Assembly: GCA_028282705.1 (NCBI GenBank)
Contig: JANQHI010000056.1
Span: 36,114 to 100,113 of the forward strand
Reading direction: 5' to 3'
DNA length: 64,000 nt
From: Prolixibacteraceae bacterium
GTDB taxonomy: Bacteria; Bacteroidota; Bacteroidia; Bacteroidales; Prolixibacteraceae
Shown here: one piece after another, positions 54,387-62,861 of the stretch
Layout of the letters: each line of letters starts with the position of its first letter
Numbering within the stretch: the stretch's first letter is position 1
The notes under the pieces: model-generated
The model's database searches: none
What the model saw: the letters and a program-made list of their open reading frames with translations, nothing else
What the model was told of the DNA's origin: nothing
Position numbers and translations under genes: made by a program

Positions 54387-55739
54387 ATGTCGGAAGTAAT
54401 AAAATTGAAAAAAGGGCTAAACATTAAGTTAGCAGGAAAGGCTGAACTAATAACAGAAACAGCCTTAATTTCAGATACTTATGCTCTAAAGCCAACAGAT
54501 TTTCCCGGGCTGGCTCCAAAGCTTTGCGTTAAGGCAGACCAAGATGTAAAAGCGGGGGACCCTCTTTTTTATGACAAGTATAATCCTAATGTGGTTTTCA
54601 CTTCACCTGTGGGAGGAAAAGTTGTTTCAATAAACAGAGGGGAAAGAAGGAAGATACTGGAAGTTGTTGTTAAAGGTGATGAAAATGCAGAAGCAGCCAA
54701 ATTTATGGAAGCTGACCCAAAGGCATTGACAAAAGGTGAGATCAAGGAACAAATCCTGAAAAGTGGGTTATGGCCATTTATCAAAAGAAGGCCATATGGA
54801 ATTATTGCTAACCCTGAAGAGGTTCCAAAGAACATTTACATTTCAACATTCGATACAGCACCCCTGGCCCCTGACTATTCTTATATCCTGAAAGATGAAA
54901 AAAACACTTTCCAGGTAGGGATAAATGCTTTGTCAAAATTAACTGATGGCAAAGTGATCCTTGGTGTTGATGCAAATGGTAATTCTTCAACTTTTGAAGG
55001 ATTGGAAAATGTGGTTGTAAATAAATTCTCAGGGCCACACCCTGTTGGAAATGTAGGCATACAAATACACCACATAAACCCCATAAACAAAGGAGATGTT
55101 GTTTGGACTATCAACCTACAGGATGTTCTGTTTATTGGCCGCCTTTTTGACATGGGTGTCCTTAATGTAACCAAAACTATTGCCCTTGTAGGTTCTGAAG
55201 TTGAAAAACCAAGGTACTTTAAAACCAAGTTAGGAACCAATGTTTCAGTTTTGTTGGAAGGGAACATTAAAACAGAAAATAACACCAGGGTAATTAGTGG
55301 GAATGTACTGACTGGCACCAAAATTTCTGATGATAATTTCCTTGGGTTCTATGACTCATCCATTACTGTTATTCCTGAAGGGGACGAATATGAATTTATG
55401 GGCTGGGCAACTTTGGGATTAAATAAATTCAGTGCCACTAAAACATTTATTTCAAGCCTTTTTCAAAAGAAAGAATATGTGATGAATGCTAACCTTCATG
55501 GTGGGGAAAGGGCTTTTGTACTTTCAGGGCAATATGAAAAACTGCTGCCTATGGATGTGTTACCAGTACATCTGCTTAAATCAATCCTTGTGAATGATAT
55601 TGACAAAATGGAACAACTGGGAATTTATGAAGTTATTGAAGAAGACCTGGCATTATGTGAATATGCCTGTACTTCAAAAATACATGTCCAGGAAACATTA
55701 AGGAAAGGTATTAACTCTATGATAAAAGAATTGGGATAG
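54387..55739 (+). CDS. nqrA: Na+-translocating NADH:quinone reductase subunit A
   Basis: A 450-residue peripheral subunit of the Na+-NQR complex, which oxidizes NADH, reduces quinone and pumps sodium out. NqrA binds quinone on the cytoplasmic side. The N-terminal lipoyl-like fold opens with IKLKKGLNIKLAGKAE and continues with ALKPTDFPGLAPKLCVKADQDVKAGDPLFYDK. The family end (LCEYACTSKIHVQETLRKGINSMIKELG) is also clear. First of six genes in the normal order nqrA-F, with its own promoter. Confidence 0.97.
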   Translation: MSEVIKLKKGLNIKLAGKAELITETALISDTYALKPTDFPGLAPKLCVKADQDVKAGDPLFYDKYNPNVVFTSPVGGKVVSINRGERRKILEVVVKGDENAEAAKFMEADPKALTKGEIKEQILKSGLWPFIKRRPYGIIANPEEVPKNIYISTFDTAPLAPDYSYILKDEKNTFQVGINALSKLTDGKVILGVDANGNSSTFEGLENVVVNKFSGPHPVGNVGIQIHHINPINKGDVVWTINLQDVLFIGRLFDMGVLNVTKTIALVGSEVEKPRYFKTKLGTNVSVLLEGNIKTENNTRVISGNVLTGTKISDDNFLGFYDSSITVIPEGDEYEFMGWATLGLNKFSATKTFISSLFQKKEYVMNANLHGGERAFVLSGQYEKLLPMDVLPVHLLKSILVNDIDKMEQLGIYEVIEEDLALCEYACTSKIHVQETLRKGINSMIKELG

Positions 55740-55769
55740 CCACTCCAGGCTGGTAAAGAGATAAAGGAT

Positions 55770-56930
55770 ATGAAATTAATAAAGAATATTTTTGAAAACA
55801 CTAAGCCACATGTGCAAAAAGGAGCCAAATTCCATTGGCTGCATTCAGTACATGATGGTTTTTTCACCCTGTTTTTTGTCCAGAAAAACACATCAAAATC
55901 AGGGACACACATCCACGATTATATTGACCTGAAAAGGACTATGGGTATTGTGGTATTTGCATTGGTACCTGCAATACTGATTGGAATGTATAACACTGGA
56001 TTCCAACATTACAAAGCTATTGGAGAACTAGCCTCAACAGGATTTTTCAATATTTTCCTTTATGGATTGCTTAAGGTAGTCCCTATTATAATTGTTTCCT
56101 ATGGAGTTGGGCTGGGAATTGAATTTGTTTTTGCCCAGATCAGGGGGCATGAAATACAAGAGGGCTTCCTGGTTTCAGGGATGCTGATCCCACTGGTTAT
56201 GCCAGTAAATACACCCCTTTGGATGATAGCAGTATCCACAGCATTTGCAGTGATCATTGGGAAAGAGGTTTTCGGGGGTACAGGCATGAACATCTGGAAC
56301 CCTGCACTGGTAGCAAGGGCATTCTTGTTTTTTGCCTACCCTGCACAAATATCAGGAGATTCTGTATGGGTTTCTATTGGCAAAAGCAGCCAGGCTGTTG
56401 ATGGGTTTTCAGGGGCTACCCCTATGGCACAGGCAGCAGCAGGCAACCCTGATGTAAATGTAGCTGATGCCTTTTTAGGCTTTATCCCTGGTTCAATTGG
56501 AGAAACTTCCACTCTAGCTATTTTAATTGGTGCTGTAATCCTAATTGTTACAGGTGTTGGAAGCTGGAGGATCATGCTCTCAACTGTTGTTGGAGGGGCT
56601 GTAATGGGGATTATCCTGAACATTTTTGCTGGAGACAATGCATACATGGCATTGCCTTTCTGGCAACACCTGATTATTGGAGGCTTTGCTTTTGGTGCAG
56701 TCTTTATGGCTACTGACCCTGTTTCAGCAGCACAAACTTTAAAAGGGAAATGGATATATGGATTCCTGGTAGGCGTATTAGGAATTATAATTCGTGTAAT
56801 TAACCCTGCATTCCCTGAAGGGATGATGTTGGCTATTTTGCTGATGAATACATTTGCCCCACTTATTGACCACTATGTGGTACAAGGGAATATTAAAAAA
56901 CGTTTGAAAAGGGCACAGGTTGCAGCATAA
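55770..56930 (+). CDS. nqrB: Na+-translocating NADH:quinone reductase subunit B
   Basis: A 386-residue integral membrane subunit with about ten helices. It carries a covalently bound FMN on Thr217 in the SGAT motif (VDGFSGATPMA), as in all NqrB proteins, and takes part in the sodium pathway with NqrD and NqrE. The DYIDLKRTMGIVV segment and the end of the protein (FAPLIDHYVV) are typical. It starts 30 bases after nqrA. Confidence 0.97.
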   Translation: MKLIKNIFENTKPHVQKGAKFHWLHSVHDGFFTLFFVQKNTSKSGTHIHDYIDLKRTMGIVVFALVPAILIGMYNTGFQHYKAIGELASTGFFNIFLYGLLKVVPIIIVSYGVGLGIEFVFAQIRGHEIQEGFLVSGMLIPLVMPVNTPLWMIAVSTAFAVIIGKEVFGGTGMNIWNPALVARAFLFFAYPAQISGDSVWVSIGKSSQAVDGFSGATPMAQAAAGNPDVNVADAFLGFIPGSIGETSTLAILIGAVILIVTGVGSWRIMLSTVVGGAVMGIILNIFAGDNAYMALPFWQHLIIGGFAFGAVFMATDPVSAAQTLKGKWIYGFLVGVLGIIIRVINPAFPEGMMLAILLMNTFAPLIDHYVVQGNIKKRLKRAQVAA

Positions 56931-56948
56931 CACTTAAAATCTGGGATC

Positions 56949-57650
56949 ATGAATAGAAACGGAAATACATACACTTTTATATATGCCTCGGCCATGGTGG
57001 TTGTTGTGGCAGCCATCCTTTCAACAGTAGCTATGTCATTAAAGCCATTGCAAAAAAGGAATTTTGAAATTGAGAAGAAAAAGAACATCCTTGCTTCAGT
57101 GAATATTGCCAGTACAGCAGAAAATGCTGAAGAGATTTATGATAAAAAAGTACTCAAATCTTATGTGGTAAATATCAATGGTGAAGAAAAAGAGGGAGAT
57201 GCTTTCAATACTGATATTAAAAAGGAAATGGCCAAACCTATTGAAGAAAGGGTATTGCCAGTATATGAATGCCAAACTGAAGATGGAATGAAATATGTGT
57301 TCCCTTTGAGGGGAAGTGGGTTATGGGGCCCTATTTGGGGATATATCTCTTTAAATGAAGATTTAAATACCATTTATGGGGCAAACTTTGACCATGAAGG
57401 AGAAACCCCAGGGCTGGGTGCTGAAATTTCTACTGAATTGTTTGAAAGCCAGTTCAAGGATAATAAAAGGCTATTTGATGAAGCAGGAAACCTGGTTTCA
57501 ATTGTTGTTGCCAAGGTAGGGGAAGTTGCACCAAAGCAACATAAAGTTGATGGGATTTCAGGGGGTACCATTACCAGTAAAGGGTTGGAAAAAATGCTCC
57601 TTGATGATTTTACAAATTATAAGGAATTTCTTAAAAAGAAAAAATCATAA
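56949..57650 (+). CDS. nqrC: Na+-translocating NADH:quinone reductase subunit C
   Basis: A 233-residue subunit with one N-terminal membrane helix (about 8-30) and a periplasmic flavodoxin-like domain. Its FMN attachment Thr is Thr207 in DGISGGTITSKG, where the usual motif is SGAT with a small residue in the third place; here it is SGGT. The rest (LRGSGLWGPIWGYISL, NFDHEGETPGLGAEI) matches the family well. It starts 18 bases after nqrB. An ApbE-type flavin transferase is needed for modification but is not coded nearby. Confidence 0.96.
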   Translation: MNRNGNTYTFIYASAMVVVVAAILSTVAMSLKPLQKRNFEIEKKKNILASVNIASTAENAEEIYDKKVLKSYVVNINGEEKEGDAFNTDIKKEMAKPIEERVLPVYECQTEDGMKYVFPLRGSGLWGPIWGYISLNEDLNTIYGANFDHEGETPGLGAEISTELFESQFKDNKRLFDEAGNLVSIVVAKVGEVAPKQHKVDGISGGTITSKGLEKMLLDDFTNYKEFLKKKKS

Positions 57651-57653
57651 GCT

Positions 57654-58304
57654 ATGAGTGACAGAGATCCATTATTTTCAAAAAAGAATTTAAAGCTGCT
57701 ATCTGACCCTATGAACAACAGTAACCCAATTACTGTGCAGGTTCTTGGGATATGTTCAGCACTGGCAGTTACTGCTCAACTGAAGCCTTCTGTTGTTATG
57801 GCTATTTCAGTGGTAGCTGTATTAGCATTAGCTAATGTGATTATTTCTTTACTAAGGAATACCATACCTAACAGGATCAGGATCATTGTACAATTGGTAG
57901 TTATTGCTGCCCTGGTTATCCTGGTTGACCAAATCCTTAAAGCTTATGTGTATGATGTGAGCAAACAACTTTCGGTTTTTGTGGGGTTGATAATCACCAA
58001 CTGTATTATCATGGGGCGCCTTGAAGCTTTTGCTTTAGGGAACAAACCATGGCAATCATTCCTTGATGGGATGGGTAATGCAGCAGGATATGGGGTTATC
58101 CTCATCATTGTTGGCTTTTTTAGGGAGTTATTTGGGGCTGGCACATTGTATGGCTACAAAATTATACCTGACAGTTGGTACATTGCCAATGGAGGTTTTT
58201 ATGAAAACAATGGACTGATGGTGCTTTCGCCAATGGCCCTGGTTGCAGTGGGCATTATCATTTGGGTGCAGCGTAGCAAAAACCGCCAATTAATTGAAGA
58301 CTAA
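57654..58304 (+). CDS. nqrD: Na+-translocating NADH:quinone reductase subunit D
   Basis: A 216-residue membrane subunit with six helices, homologous to NqrE and to RnfE. NqrD and NqrE pack in inverted topology around a [2Fe-2S] cluster. The conserved [19 protein letters not shown] supplies the cluster cysteine. Other family segments are [23 protein letters not shown] and [21 protein letters not shown]. It follows nqrC after 3 bases. Confidence 0.96.
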   Translation: MSDRDPLFSKKNLKLLSDPMNNSNPITVQVLGICSALAVTAQLKPSVVMAISVVAVLALANVIISLLRNTIPNRIRIIVQLVVIAALVILVDQILKAYVYDVSKQLSVFVGLIITNCIIMGRLEAFALGNKPWQSFLDGMGNAAGYGVILIIVGFFRELFGAGTLYGYKIIPDSWYIANGGFYENNGLMVLSPMALVAVGIIIWVQRSKNRQLIED

Positions 58305-58330
58305 TAGGATAAACACATAAATGACAAGAA

Positions 58331-58948
58331 ATGGAAAATCTGATTAATATATTTATCAAATCAATTTTTATTGAGAACATGGTTTTCGCATACTTCTTTG
58401 GTATGTGTTCCTATTTAGCAGTTTCAAAAAAAGTAAGTACATCAGCTGGGCTGGGTATAGCTGTAATTTTTGTGTTGGGCATTACTGTCCCTGTAAACTA
58501 CCTTCTTGAGAAATATGTATTGAATGAAGGGGCATTAGTTTGGTTGAGCGAAAGTTTTGACAATGTCGACCTCAGCTTTTTACGTTTTATCATGTTCATA
58601 GCTATTATAGCATCCATGGTACAGTTGGTTGAAATGGTAGTTGAAAAATTTGCACCAGTACTATATAACCAATTGGGTATTTTCCTTCCACTGATTGCTG
58701 TAAACTGTGCTATCCTGGGAGGTTCTTTGTTCCTTCAGCAAAAAGCTTTCATAAATGTTGGGGAGGCCACAGTATATGGGCTTGGTTCAGGTATTGGCTG
58801 GTTCCTGGCCATTGTGGGTATTGCTGCCATCAGGGAAAAAATTGAATACTCAAATGTTCCTGCTCCTTTAAGAGGGTTAGGCATTACCTTTATTGTAACA
58901 GGCCTTATGGGGCTTGCTTTTATGGGGTTCATGGGAATAAAACTTTAA
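58331..58948 (+). CDS. nqrE: Na+-translocating NADH:quinone reductase subunit E
   Basis: A 205-residue membrane subunit with six helices, partner of NqrD. The cluster cysteine lies in [20 protein letters not shown], and the start [29 protein letters not shown] is the usual family opening. The length is normal. The gap to nqrD is 26 bases. Confidence 0.96.
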   Translation: MENLINIFIKSIFIENMVFAYFFGMCSYLAVSKKVSTSAGLGIAVIFVLGITVPVNYLLEKYVLNEGALVWLSESFDNVDLSFLRFIMFIAIIASMVQLVEMVVEKFAPVLYNQLGIFLPLIAVNCAILGGSLFLQQKAFINVGEATVYGLGSGIGWFLAIVGIAAIREKIEYSNVPAPLRGLGITFIVTGLMGLAFMGFMGIKL

Positions 58949-58972
58949 TTGGAAAATTAATAAGAAAGAAGA

Positions 58973-60235
58973 ATGATATTATTAGCATCACAAACAGTTG
59001 TAATCATTACCAGTGTAATTGTATTCCTTGCAGTTATTATCCTGCTGGTGGCGATTTTACTTTACGCTAAAAAGAAGCTGACCCCATCAGGCATAGTGAA
59101 TATTGATATTAATGAAGGTAAACTGGAATTGGAAACCAATCCTGGTGATACATTGCTAACCACATTGAGTAACAACAAAATATTGTTGCCATCAGCTTGT
59201 GGTGGAGGTGGTACGTGTGCTATGTGCCGCTGCCAGATAACTGAAGGAGGGGGCTCTATCCTTCCTACTGAAACAGGTTTCTTCACACGCAAAGAGCAAA
59301 ATGAGAACTGGAGGCTGGCATGCCAAGTGAAAGTAAAAGAAGATATGAAACTGGAAATACCTCAGGAGGTATTAGGAGTTAAAAAGTGGGAATGTGAAGT
59401 GGTTTCAAACAAAAATGTTGCTACTTATATTAAAGAATTTGTGGTTAAACTTCCTGAAGGCGAAGTGCTTGATTTTAAATCAGGTGGGTATATCCAGATT
59501 GATGTCCCTAAAATTGAAGTGGATTTTAAAGACATGGAGATTGAAAAGGAATATATTCATGAATGGGAACAATATAAAATGTTTAACCTGAAAATGAAAA
59601 ACCCTGATCCAACATTCAGGGCATATTCCATGGCCAACCACCCTGCTGAAGGCAATATTGTTATGCTGAACATCAGAATTGCCACTCCCCCATTTGACAG
59701 GGTAAAAGGTGGGTTCCAGAAAGTAAACCCAGGTGTTTGTTCATCCTACATTTTTTCACGTAAGCCAGGTGATAAAGTGATGATCTCTGGCCCTTATGGG
59801 GAGTTCTTCCTGAAAAATAATGACAATGAAATGATGTTTATTGGTGGTGGTGCTGGGATGGCTCCTATGCGTTCACACCTGTTCCACTTGTTCCAAACAT
59901 TGAAAGAATCACAGAAGAAAGTAACATTCTGGTATGGTGCACGCTCATGGAGGGAAGTATTTTATTATGACCAGTTCAGGGAAATTGAGAAAAACTACCC
60001 TAACTTCTCATTCCACCTGGCACTGTCTGACCCACTCCCTGAAGATAACTGGGAAGGGCCTACAGGGTTTATCCACCAGGTGATATATGACCAGTACCTC
60101 AGTAAGCATGAAGAACCAGAAGAGATTGATTACTACCTCTGTGGACCTCCTATGATGAATGATGCAGTGAATAAAATGCTGTATGATATGGGAGTACCTG
60201 ACGAAAATGTTGCATTTGACGATTTTGGAAGCTAA
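58973..60235 (+). CDS. nqrF: Na+-translocating NADH:quinone reductase subunit F
   Basis: A 420-residue subunit that takes electrons from NADH. It has one N-terminal membrane helix (about 8-31), a plant-type [2Fe-2S] ferredoxin domain with ligands Cys76, Cys82, Cys85 and Cys117, and a FAD/NAD domain (about 135-420) with FRAYSMANHPAE for FAD and MMFIGGGAGMAPMRSHLFHL for NADH, ending CGPPMM...FDDFGS. All residues appear intact. It ends the operon and is followed by a terminator hairpin. Confidence 0.97.
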   Translation: MILLASQTVVIITSVIVFLAVIILLVAILLYAKKKLTPSGIVNIDINEGKLELETNPGDTLLTTLSNNKILLPSACGGGGTCAMCRCQITEGGGSILPTETGFFTRKEQNENWRLACQVKVKEDMKLEIPQEVLGVKKWECEVVSNKNVATYIKEFVVKLPEGEVLDFKSGGYIQIDVPKIEVDFKDMEIEKEYIHEWEQYKMFNLKMKNPDPTFRAYSMANHPAEGNIVMLNIRIATPPFDRVKGGFQKVNPGVCSSYIFSRKPGDKVMISGPYGEFFLKNNDNEMMFIGGGAGMAPMRSHLFHLFQTLKESQKKVTFWYGARSWREVFYYDQFREIEKNYPNFSFHLALSDPLPEDNWEGPTGFIHQVIYDQYLSKHEEPEEIDYYLCGPPMMNDAVNKMLYDMGVPDENVAFDDFGS

Positions 60236-60264
60236 TTAGGATTAACTGGTTAAATTAAGATATT

Positions 60265-60298
60265 AAGCGACATGCTGCTGGTATGTGGCTTTTTTATT
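60265..60298 (+). terminator. Terminator of the nqr operon
   Basis: A stem of about 10 pairs with one mismatch (60265-60275 with 60281-60291), a 5-base loop and then TTTTTT. It lies 30 bases after the nqrF stop. Confidence 0.7.
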
Positions 60299-60308
60299 TT
60301 ATCAATAC

Positions 60309-60330
60309 TCCCCAGGCTTAAGCCTGGGGA
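60309..60330. repeat. 22-bp perfect palindrome without a loop
   Basis: TCCCCAGGCT-TAAGCCTGGGGA reads the same on both strands over all 22 bases. It lies just after the nqr terminator and 127 bases before the 7TM-DISM gene. It may be a dispersed intergenic element or an operator. Confidence 0.7.
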
Positions 60331-60456
60331 AGCCAGAGTGATAATTAACAGGGCTTTAATCCTTAAACTATTAATTAGCTATAAGCAATATTTAATTAAC
60401 AAATGTTTTTTATACTTTAGTGAAAGTATTTATGAGTCAATTCTGTTAATTATTGC

Positions 60457-62148
60457 ATGGTAAACAGTATTAAACCTTTACTATTAATTGTTTCCCTGTT
60501 TAGCATATTAATAAATATGCCTCATCTTTCATCTGGGGAAAACAACCTTAACCTGCCTGAGCCAATTATAGAAATTGAGATTTTTAATGATCCCCACCAA
60601 CTGCCATTTGATAGTATCCTTAATCTTCCATCCAACCAATTCAAGGTTTATAGGGGCGAAAACCTATACAGAAATAATGTGTATTGGTTGCGCGTGGCTA
60701 TTAACAATTCAAAAGCTAGCAGCAGCAACTATTTTATACATTTCAATAGCCTAATATCTAATGTTAGCCTGTTTCAGCAGCATGAAAATGGCACATATCC
60801 TGAAAAAAAAGGTGGCTCACTTGTTCCTGAAAGGGAAAGGGCTGTGAGAGGTTTTTTAAAAGACAAAGTCCCTTTTTCAGTTCCAAATAATATTGATAAA
60901 CCAATTATTTATATTAGAATATATACAGAGCTAGAACGTGTATTTAACCTCCAGAATATTGAAGTTTTATCTGTTGAACAATACAATAAAAAAATCCAGC
61001 ACTTGTATTTATTGCAATTCTTCTTTTTGGGGATTGTTTCCATTCTGGTTGTTTTCAACCTTACCCTTTTCCTTTTAACGCGTGATAGGTTATACCTGTT
61101 CTACTTTATTTATGTATTTACCACCGCCCTATTTTTTATATACTATTACCAGCTGTCAGAGAAATATATATTTTATAATTACCCTAAGGCAGACCTCCTT
61201 TTATTTACCACCATAACACTTGTCCAGGCCATTTACTTATGGTTCTTTATTGAGCTCATTAAAAATGAAAATATTCCTAAATGGAGGGCAATTATTAAAA
61301 AATATGCCATACTCATTTCCATTTTATGTGTAGTAATTTTTGTAATTGCTGTTTTTGATTATCACCTTGGTGTAGCAGCTAATGATTTCTTTATCTTGTT
61401 GAATGGGATTTTTATATTCACCATTTATTTCATACTCTATAAAAAGGTTTCTCCAACAGTTAAAATAATCCTTACAGGGTCAGTAATATTGGTAATTGGA
61501 GGGTTGGTTTCAACAATTATTGATTTCTCAAAAATTTCAGCATCAAATATTTCTTATTATCAAATGGGAGTATTCATAGAACTTGTACTCTTTACCATAG
61601 CCATCAATTTTATGTACAACAAGGAGAGGATTGATAAGGTTAAGGCACTACTGCAAAATTCTATCCTTGAAGCTGAAAAATTAAAGAAAGAAAAGGAGGC
61701 ACAAACCCTGAAAGAAGAGATAGATTTAAAAAACCGCAATTTAGCTGCCAAAACAATGATCATTTCAGAAAAGGAAGTATTGATCTCACATGTAATTAAT
61801 AACCTTGTTGAACTATCAGGTAGGACTCCTGTCCAGGGCAACAATGTAACAGAACTGATAAAAAGCTTGAAACTGAGTTTGCATAAGAATAATTGGTCTG
61901 AACTAGAAACATACTTCAATAAAATACACCCACGTTTTTATACTTCCCTGAAAAGGTATTATCCTAACCTCACTGTAAATGAAAGAAAACTTTGTGCTTT
62001 TTTGAAGTTAAACTTGTCAACCAAAGAGATTGTGGCCATTACAGGAAAAAACCAAAATACCATTGATGTTGCACGCAGCCGCCTGAGAAAAAAGATGGGC
62101 TTAAAAAGCAATGAAAATTTGTGTGCTGTAATTGCTGGCATAGATTAA
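60457..62148 (+). CDS. 7TM-DISM membrane sensor with C-terminal LuxR-type HTH
   Basis: A 563-residue protein: signal peptide, an extracellular 7TMR-DISMED2-like beta domain (about 30-165), seven membrane helices (about 185-385), a coiled coil (about 390-430) and a C-terminal HTH (about 500-558, LNLSTKEIVAITGKNQNTIDVARSRLRKKMGLKSNENL). The output part is closely related to that of the PUL regulator at 13596-16568, though the sensor is unrelated. No kinase or cyclase domain is present. It probably binds a carbohydrate-type ligand outside and regulates genes from the membrane. No obvious partner gene is adjacent. Confidence 0.88.
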   Translation: MVNSIKPLLLIVSLFSILINMPHLSSGENNLNLPEPIIEIEIFNDPHQLPFDSILNLPSNQFKVYRGENLYRNNVYWLRVAINNSKASSSNYFIHFNSLISNVSLFQQHENGTYPEKKGGSLVPERERAVRGFLKDKVPFSVPNNIDKPIIYIRIYTELERVFNLQNIEVLSVEQYNKKIQHLYLLQFFFLGIVSILVVFNLTLFLLTRDRLYLFYFIYVFTTALFFIYYYQLSEKYIFYNYPKADLLLFTTITLVQAIYLWFFIELIKNENIPKWRAIIKKYAILISILCVVIFVIAVFDYHLGVAANDFFILLNGIFIFTIYFILYKKVSPTVKIILTGSVILVIGGLVSTIIDFSKISASNISYYQMGVFIELVLFTIAINFMYNKERIDKVKALLQNSILEAEKLKKEKEAQTLKEEIDLKNRNLAAKTMIISEKEVLISHVINNLVELSGRTPVQGNNVTELIKSLKLSLHKNNWSELETYFNKIHPRFYTSLKRYYPNLTVNERKLCAFLKLNLSTKEIVAITGKNQNTIDVARSRLRKKMGLKSNENLCAVIAGID

Positions 62149-62337
62149 AACCCAATAAAAAAATAAACTTGCTTCTCAAAAATCCCCAAAATAGTATCAT
62201 TCTCCCTTGATTTATAACTATTTAACATTTAAAATTTCCTTTTCCCAAATTGTACAGATTTTGTAAGGTTGTATTACTTAAATATGATTTTTCTAACCTT
62301 TATCTTTACATGCTCTATTCAATTATCAGCTAATACA

Positions 62338-62811
62338 ATGAGAACCATTTTTATTATCTTACTTATATTTATTACCCCTTACACTTTTTCACAAGAAGTT
62401 ACTTCCACTTCTGGAAACCATTTTTCAAATGATAACCTACAAATAAGCTGGACTGTTGGAGAACCTGTTATTGAAACATGCTTTGTGGGCACTTTTTGTA
62501 TCACACAAGGGTTACACCAGTCAAAATTAATTATCACCTCAGTAGATAAAATTGAAAACCTCAATTATAAAATCATGGCATTTCCAAACCCTGCCATTGA
62601 CCATGTTCAATTAAAAATTGAAAGTATATTGGATGAAAACGCCCAATATTACTTGTATAATATGGACGGGAAGCTACTTTCAAAACAAAAGTTAATGAAC
62701 AATAAAGCTATCATTCCAATGGCAGAATATGCACCATCAACCTATTTGCTTAGGGTAACAAATACATATGATAGAATTTTAAAAACTTTCAAAATAATAA
62801 AGAATAAATAG
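62338..62811 (+). CDS. Small exported protein with T9SS type A sorting domain
   Basis: About 157 residues with a signal peptide (MRTIFIILLIFITPYTFSQ) and a short middle part that contains ISWTVGEPVIET and ITQGLHQ, a repeated look of Bacteroidota surface proteins. Its end, from FPNPAIDHVQLKI to LRVTNTYDRILKTFKI, is a T9SS type A sorting domain. The start is set at the ATG at 62338; the frame is open 23 codons upstream, but those would code a second signal-like stretch. The role is unknown. It lies 50 bases upstream of a large surface protein and is probably cotranscribed. Confidence 0.82.
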   Translation: MRTIFIILLIFITPYTFSQEVTSTSGNHFSNDNLQISWTVGEPVIETCFVGTFCITQGLHQSKLIITSVDKIENLNYKIMAFPNPAIDHVQLKIESILDENAQYYLYNMDGKLLSKQKLMNNKAIIPMAEYAPSTYLLRVTNTYDRILKTFKIIKNK

Positions 62812-62861
62812 CAGCAATAAAGCTCAATAATCCTTTTGTATCATCTGTTTCAATTTCTAAA

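Noticed and set aside
60272..60463. A 63-codon open frame after nqrF
   Set aside because: It begins inside the nqr terminator, reads through the 22-bp palindrome and has no protein-like conservation.
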